From Vreelandella massiliensis (GTDB lineage: Bacteria > Pseudomonadota > Gammaproteobacteria > Pseudomonadales > Halomonadaceae): DNA of 64,000 bases. The position numbers and the translations under genes were made by a program. The stretch's first letter is position 1. Every line of letters begins with the position of its first letter. Shown here in pieces: positions 62,571-64,000 of this stretch. A model generated the notes under the pieces. That model searched no databases, was not told the origin of the DNA, and saw only the letters and a list, made by a program, of their open reading frames with translations. Location of the stretch: contig NZ_LT699745.1 in NCBI RefSeq assembly GCF_900155385.1, positions 321,578-385,577 on the forward strand, given 5' to 3'.

Positions 62571-64000
62571 ATGTCATCTGCTCAACGCCGTAAACTTCCC
62601 ATTGGCATTCAGTCCTTTGAGAAGCTGCGCAAGGGTCAGTATTACTACGTCGACAAAACGCCCTTGATTCACACCATGGCTGAAACGGGCGGTTACTATT
62701 TCCTCTCCCGCCCGCGACGGTTTGGTAAAAGCCTAACGCTGGATACGTTGCGCTGCCTGTTTGAAGGCCATGAAACCCTGTTTGAAGGACTTTATATTCA
62801 CGATAAGTGGGACTGGCAGCAGCAACACCCGGTATTACGCCTCAGTTTCTCCAACGGTGTGGTTAACAGCCGCCAGGACCTGGACGCCAACATTCGTTAT
62901 CAGCTGCAACAGCAGCGAGCAAACCTGAAAATTGAGACACCGCCGCCTGAGCGAATTGCCGACGATTTCGCCAACCTGATCGAGCACGCCCACCATGTCC
63001 ATGGGCAACGCGTCGTGGTGCTGATTGATGAGTACGACAAGCCCATATTGGATAATATCCTCGACGCTGACAGGGCTCGCGAACTTCGCGAGGGGCTGAA
63101 AAATTTGTATAGCGTGCTCAAGGATGCCGACCCACACCTGCATTTTGTGTTGCTGACGGGTGTCTCTAAATTCAGCAAGATCAGCCTCTTTTCGGGGCTG
63201 AACAATCTGCGCGATATCACGCTTTCATCTGACTATGCCGCCATCTGCGGCTATACCGACCACGATGTCGATACCGTCTTTGCACCGGAGCTGCCCGGGC
63301 TTGACCGTGAAGATATTCGCCGCTGGTATAACGGCTACCGCTGGGGTGGGCAGGAAGTCCCCAGCGTTTATAACCCCTTTGATGTGCTGCTATTACTAGA
63401 AGAGCGTAAATTTAGCCCTTACTGGTTTGAGAGCGCTACGCCCACGTTTTTGGTGGACTTGCTGAAAGCACGCGGTGTGTTTACCCCGCAACTTAGCACC
63501 CTTCAGGCCAAGGCACAGTTGTTGGGCCGCTTTGATGTCGATGACATCGCAACTGAGGCACTGCTGTTTCAGACCGGCTACATCACCATCAAGGATATGC
63601 AGGAGCCGATGGTGGGCTACCAGCTGTACTCGCTGGGGTTTCCCAATCGGGAAGTGGAAAGCAGCCTGAACGAGTTTCTGTTGCCCGTTCTGGGTATCCC
63701 AGACAGCGAAGCGCAAACCTATCAATTGGCGCTGTTTAAGGTACTGCATGAGCATGATCTAGCAGGGCTGGAAGCTCACCTCAAAGCCCTCTACGCCGGC
63801 CTGCCCCACGACTGGTATCGCAACAACCCCATTGCCCAATACGAAGGGCATTATGCCAGCGTGTTCTACAGCCACTTCGCGGCACTGGGCGTGGGTGTGA
63901 CAGTGGAAGATGCCAGCCACCGGGGTAAAGTCGATATGAGCGTCGACTTCTGCGGGCATATTTACCTTTTCGAGTTCAAGGTCGTGGAGCAGCAGCCTGA
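62571..64000 (+). CDS. AAA-ATPase-like/PD-(D/E)XK nuclease protein (3' end outside window)
   Basis: The frame runs from ATG 62571 (GGGAGACCTCA upstream) to the edge, 476 codons without a stop. The N-terminus IGIQSFEKLRKGQYYYVDKT, PLIHTMAE, YYFLSRPRRFGKSLTLDTLR (Walker A-like RPRRFGKS) and VVVLIDEYDKPILDNI (Walker B) match the AAA-ATPase_like family. The C-terminal GKVDMSVDFCGHIYLFEFKV is the DUF1703 PD-(D/E)XK core with D...E-x-K. Such proteins are abundant, often multicopy, in accessory DNA, and their role is unknown; mobility or defence is suspected. It sits directly beside the tRNA remnant. Confidence 0.88.
   Translation, partial: MSSAQRRKLPIGIQSFEKLRKGQYYYVDKTPLIHTMAETGGYYFLSRPRRFGKSLTLDTLRCLFEGHETLFEGLYIHDKWDWQQQHPVLRLSFSNGVVNSRQDLDANIRYQLQQQRANLKIETPPPERIADDFANLIEHAHHVHGQRVVVLIDEYDKPILDNILDADRARELREGLKNLYSVLKDADPHLHFVLLTGVSKFSKISLFSGLNNLRDITLSSDYAAICGYTDHDVDTVFAPELPGLDREDIRRWYNGYRWGGQEVPSVYNPFDVLLLLEERKFSPYWFESATPTFLVDLLKARGVFTPQLSTLQAKAQLLGRFDVDDIATEALLFQTGYITIKDMQEPMVGYQLYSLGFPNREVESSLNEFLLPVLGIPDSEAQTYQLALFKVLHEHDLAGLEAHLKALYAGLPHDWYRNNPIAQYEGHYASVFYSHFAALGVGVTVEDASHRGKVDMSVDFCGHIYLFEFKVVEQQP

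Overview
The window looks like chromosome of a moderately halophilic gammaproteobacterium, most likely Halomonas or a close relative. This is inferred from high-GC core genes on both strands, a BCCT osmolyte transporter, an ArgP/ArgO pair, an ectoine-hydrolase-like M24 protein, XdhC/molybdenum hydroxylase genes and close similarity of many products to what is known from Halomonadaceae. Both ends run off inside genes.

Layout: 0-2.7 kb holds secreted proteins of unknown function. 2.9-7.0 kb is a plus-strand run with a CMD-family protein, a small sigma-70 factor, a cation/proton antiporter, a zinc anti-sigma (ZAS)-like protein and a DUF3047 protein. 7.0-18.4 kb is a minus-strand operon of translationally coupled genes: a truncated beta-rich protein, a periplasmic hydrolase-like protein, a giant (about 1,850 aa) exported protein with a predicted outer-membrane beta-barrel and SPOR domain, and a 1,408-aa HEAT-repeat/PgsB-type Mur ligase fusion. 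I read this as an undescribed poly-gamma-glutamate-like polymer synthesis and export system. Its 5' end is cut off by an Rpn-type element. The giant gene is broken in this assembly by a 79-bp Illumina TruSeq P7 adapter plus poly-T tract (14423-14501), which is a sequencing artefact and not biology.

18.4-26.6 kb is an accessory zone: intact and broken Rpn recombination-promoting nucleases, two toxin-antitoxin-like pairs (DUF6516/wHTH and BrnT/CopG-like), a radC remnant, duplicated and decaying small genes, a ~190-bp direct repeat bracketing 3.7 kb, REP-like palindromes, and a single flagellin gene with a recognisable sigma-28 promoter. 26.6-32.3 kb is a DNA-end module: sbcD, sbcC, a stand-alone LigD phosphoesterase domain and a stand-alone LigD polymerase domain.

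32.3-62 kb is mostly core metabolism: zinc alcohol dehydrogenase, adenosine/adenine deaminase, a four-gene minus-strand operon (nitrilase, ATP-grasp, C45 acyltransferase/hydrolase, OKR-type decarboxylase) divergent from a BCCT transporter, OsmC, an M24 hydrolase, a molybdenum hydroxylase operon with XdhC and MocA-like maturation proteins, a DUF318 permease, ArgP/ArgO, a GAF-PAS-LOV-GGDEF-EAL protein, a patatin-like lipase, an omega-aminotransferase, a second ATP-grasp protein, a rhomboid protease and a chemoreceptor. At 62.1-62.2 kb lies the 3' half of a tRNA-Arg(CCG)-like gene with its terminator, which looks like an integration scar, followed by an AAA-ATPase/PD-(D/E)XK gene that runs off the right edge.
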